Assembly (NCBI RefSeq): GCF_009299795.1
Contig: NZ_VIGP01000009.1
Coordinates: 1-49,084 of the forward strand
Origin: Brachybacterium subflavum
Lineage (GTDB): Bacteria > Actinomycetota > Actinomycetes > Actinomycetales > Dermabacteraceae
DNA: 49,084 nucleotides
Direction: 5' to 3'
A program made the position numbers and the translations under genes. The notes under the pieces are model-generated. The model was not told where the DNA came from. It did not search any database and was given only the letters and a program-made list of their open reading frames with translations. This document shows positions 49,050-49,084 of this stretch, in pieces; position 1 is the stretch's first letter; every line of letters begins with the position of its first letter.

Positions 49050-49084
49050 ATGGCGGAGTACACGCTTCCCGATCTCGATTATGA
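49050..49084 (+). CDS. sodA: Superoxide dismutase (Fe/Mn), first codons only
   Basis: The last 35 bases encode MAEYTLPDLDYD and run off the window. This matches the N-terminus of Mn/Fe superoxide dismutase (AxYxLPDLxYDYxAL). GAAGGG lies 9 bases before ATG 49050; an in-frame ATG at 49041 is too near that site. Metal preference cannot be told. The roughly 200 bases upstream hold the divergent promoters for lhr and this gene; CAGGAT at 48984-48989 is a possible -10 box. Confidence 0.85.
   Translation, partial: MAEYTLPDLDY

Noticed and set aside
43969..49084. lhr, nei and sodA neighbourhood as a defence island
   Set aside because: All three are common chromosomal repair or stress genes in actinobacteria and no defence effector or mobile gene is nearby.

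Overview
The window comes from a very GC-rich actinobacterium. GC-dominated third codon positions, GTG and TTG starts, 4-nt ATGA operon junctions, a Streptomyces-type mevalonate gene order, a DUF222-like HNH protein tail and Lhr/Nei/SodA genes all fit Micrococcales. Brachybacterium or another Dermabacteraceae member is my best guess, from general resemblance only. It is mostly ordinary chromosome, with two small scarred or foreign-looking patches.

Layout. 1-6.0 kb: tail of an HNH endonuclease, a HIT hydrolase, a Rossmann-fold oxidoreductase behind a double palindromic operator, tRNA-Leu, a DUF3618 protein, a YchJ protein, a hexapeptide acetyltransferase, an SDR and a VTT membrane protein. 6.2-17.2 kb: four regulator/target units (an orphan TetR-like gene; an OYE reductase diverging from a LysR gene; a MarR-PrsW pair diverging from an MMPL exporter), then TerC behind a yybP-ykoY-type Mn2+ riboswitch, a reductase and an MHS transporter. 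17.3-25.2 kb: tRNA-Lys, an epimerase and the complete lower mevalonate operon (mvk-mvaD-pmk-fni-mvaA-mvaS), every junction an ATGA overlap. 25.2-29.3 kb: a headless VOC gene fragment, an SDR/MerR divergent pair and an 862-aa pyruvyltransferase/nitroreductase fusion. 29.3-31.9 kb: a long intergenic region, a cupin, tRNA-His, a P-loop kinase, an MTH1187 thiamine-binding protein and a repeat cluster. 31.9-38.1 kb: an oligoribonuclease fused to an AGE-family epimerase, then a TPP-riboswitch operon (MFS transporter-thiM-thiE) and an SDR with an unusual N-terminal domain. 38.3-40.4 kb: TetR divergent from an aldo/keto reductase and a DUF2316 gene that appears to begin with ATA. 40.4-41.7 kb: a relic of integrated DNA (HNH-type gene with in-frame TGA, integrase C-terminus) beside tRNA-Arg. 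41.9-49.1 kb: nucleoside hydrolase, nei-lhr DNA-repair pair and the first codons of sodA.

How it fits together. The mevalonate operon makes IPP/DMAPP from acetyl-CoA units, but no prenyl transferase or acetoacetyl-CoA thiolase is attached. The TPP riboswitch, MFS carrier, ThiM, ThiE and perhaps the MTH1187 protein form a thiamine salvage module. Most regulators sit divergently to one target with a visible palindrome between them. The most unusual items are the Orn-AGE fusion, the pyruvyltransferase/nitroreductase fusion, the ATA-started DUF2316 gene (with weaker ACG and CTG cases elsewhere) and the tRNA-Arg scar. I did not find a clear multi-gene defence or other wholly new system.
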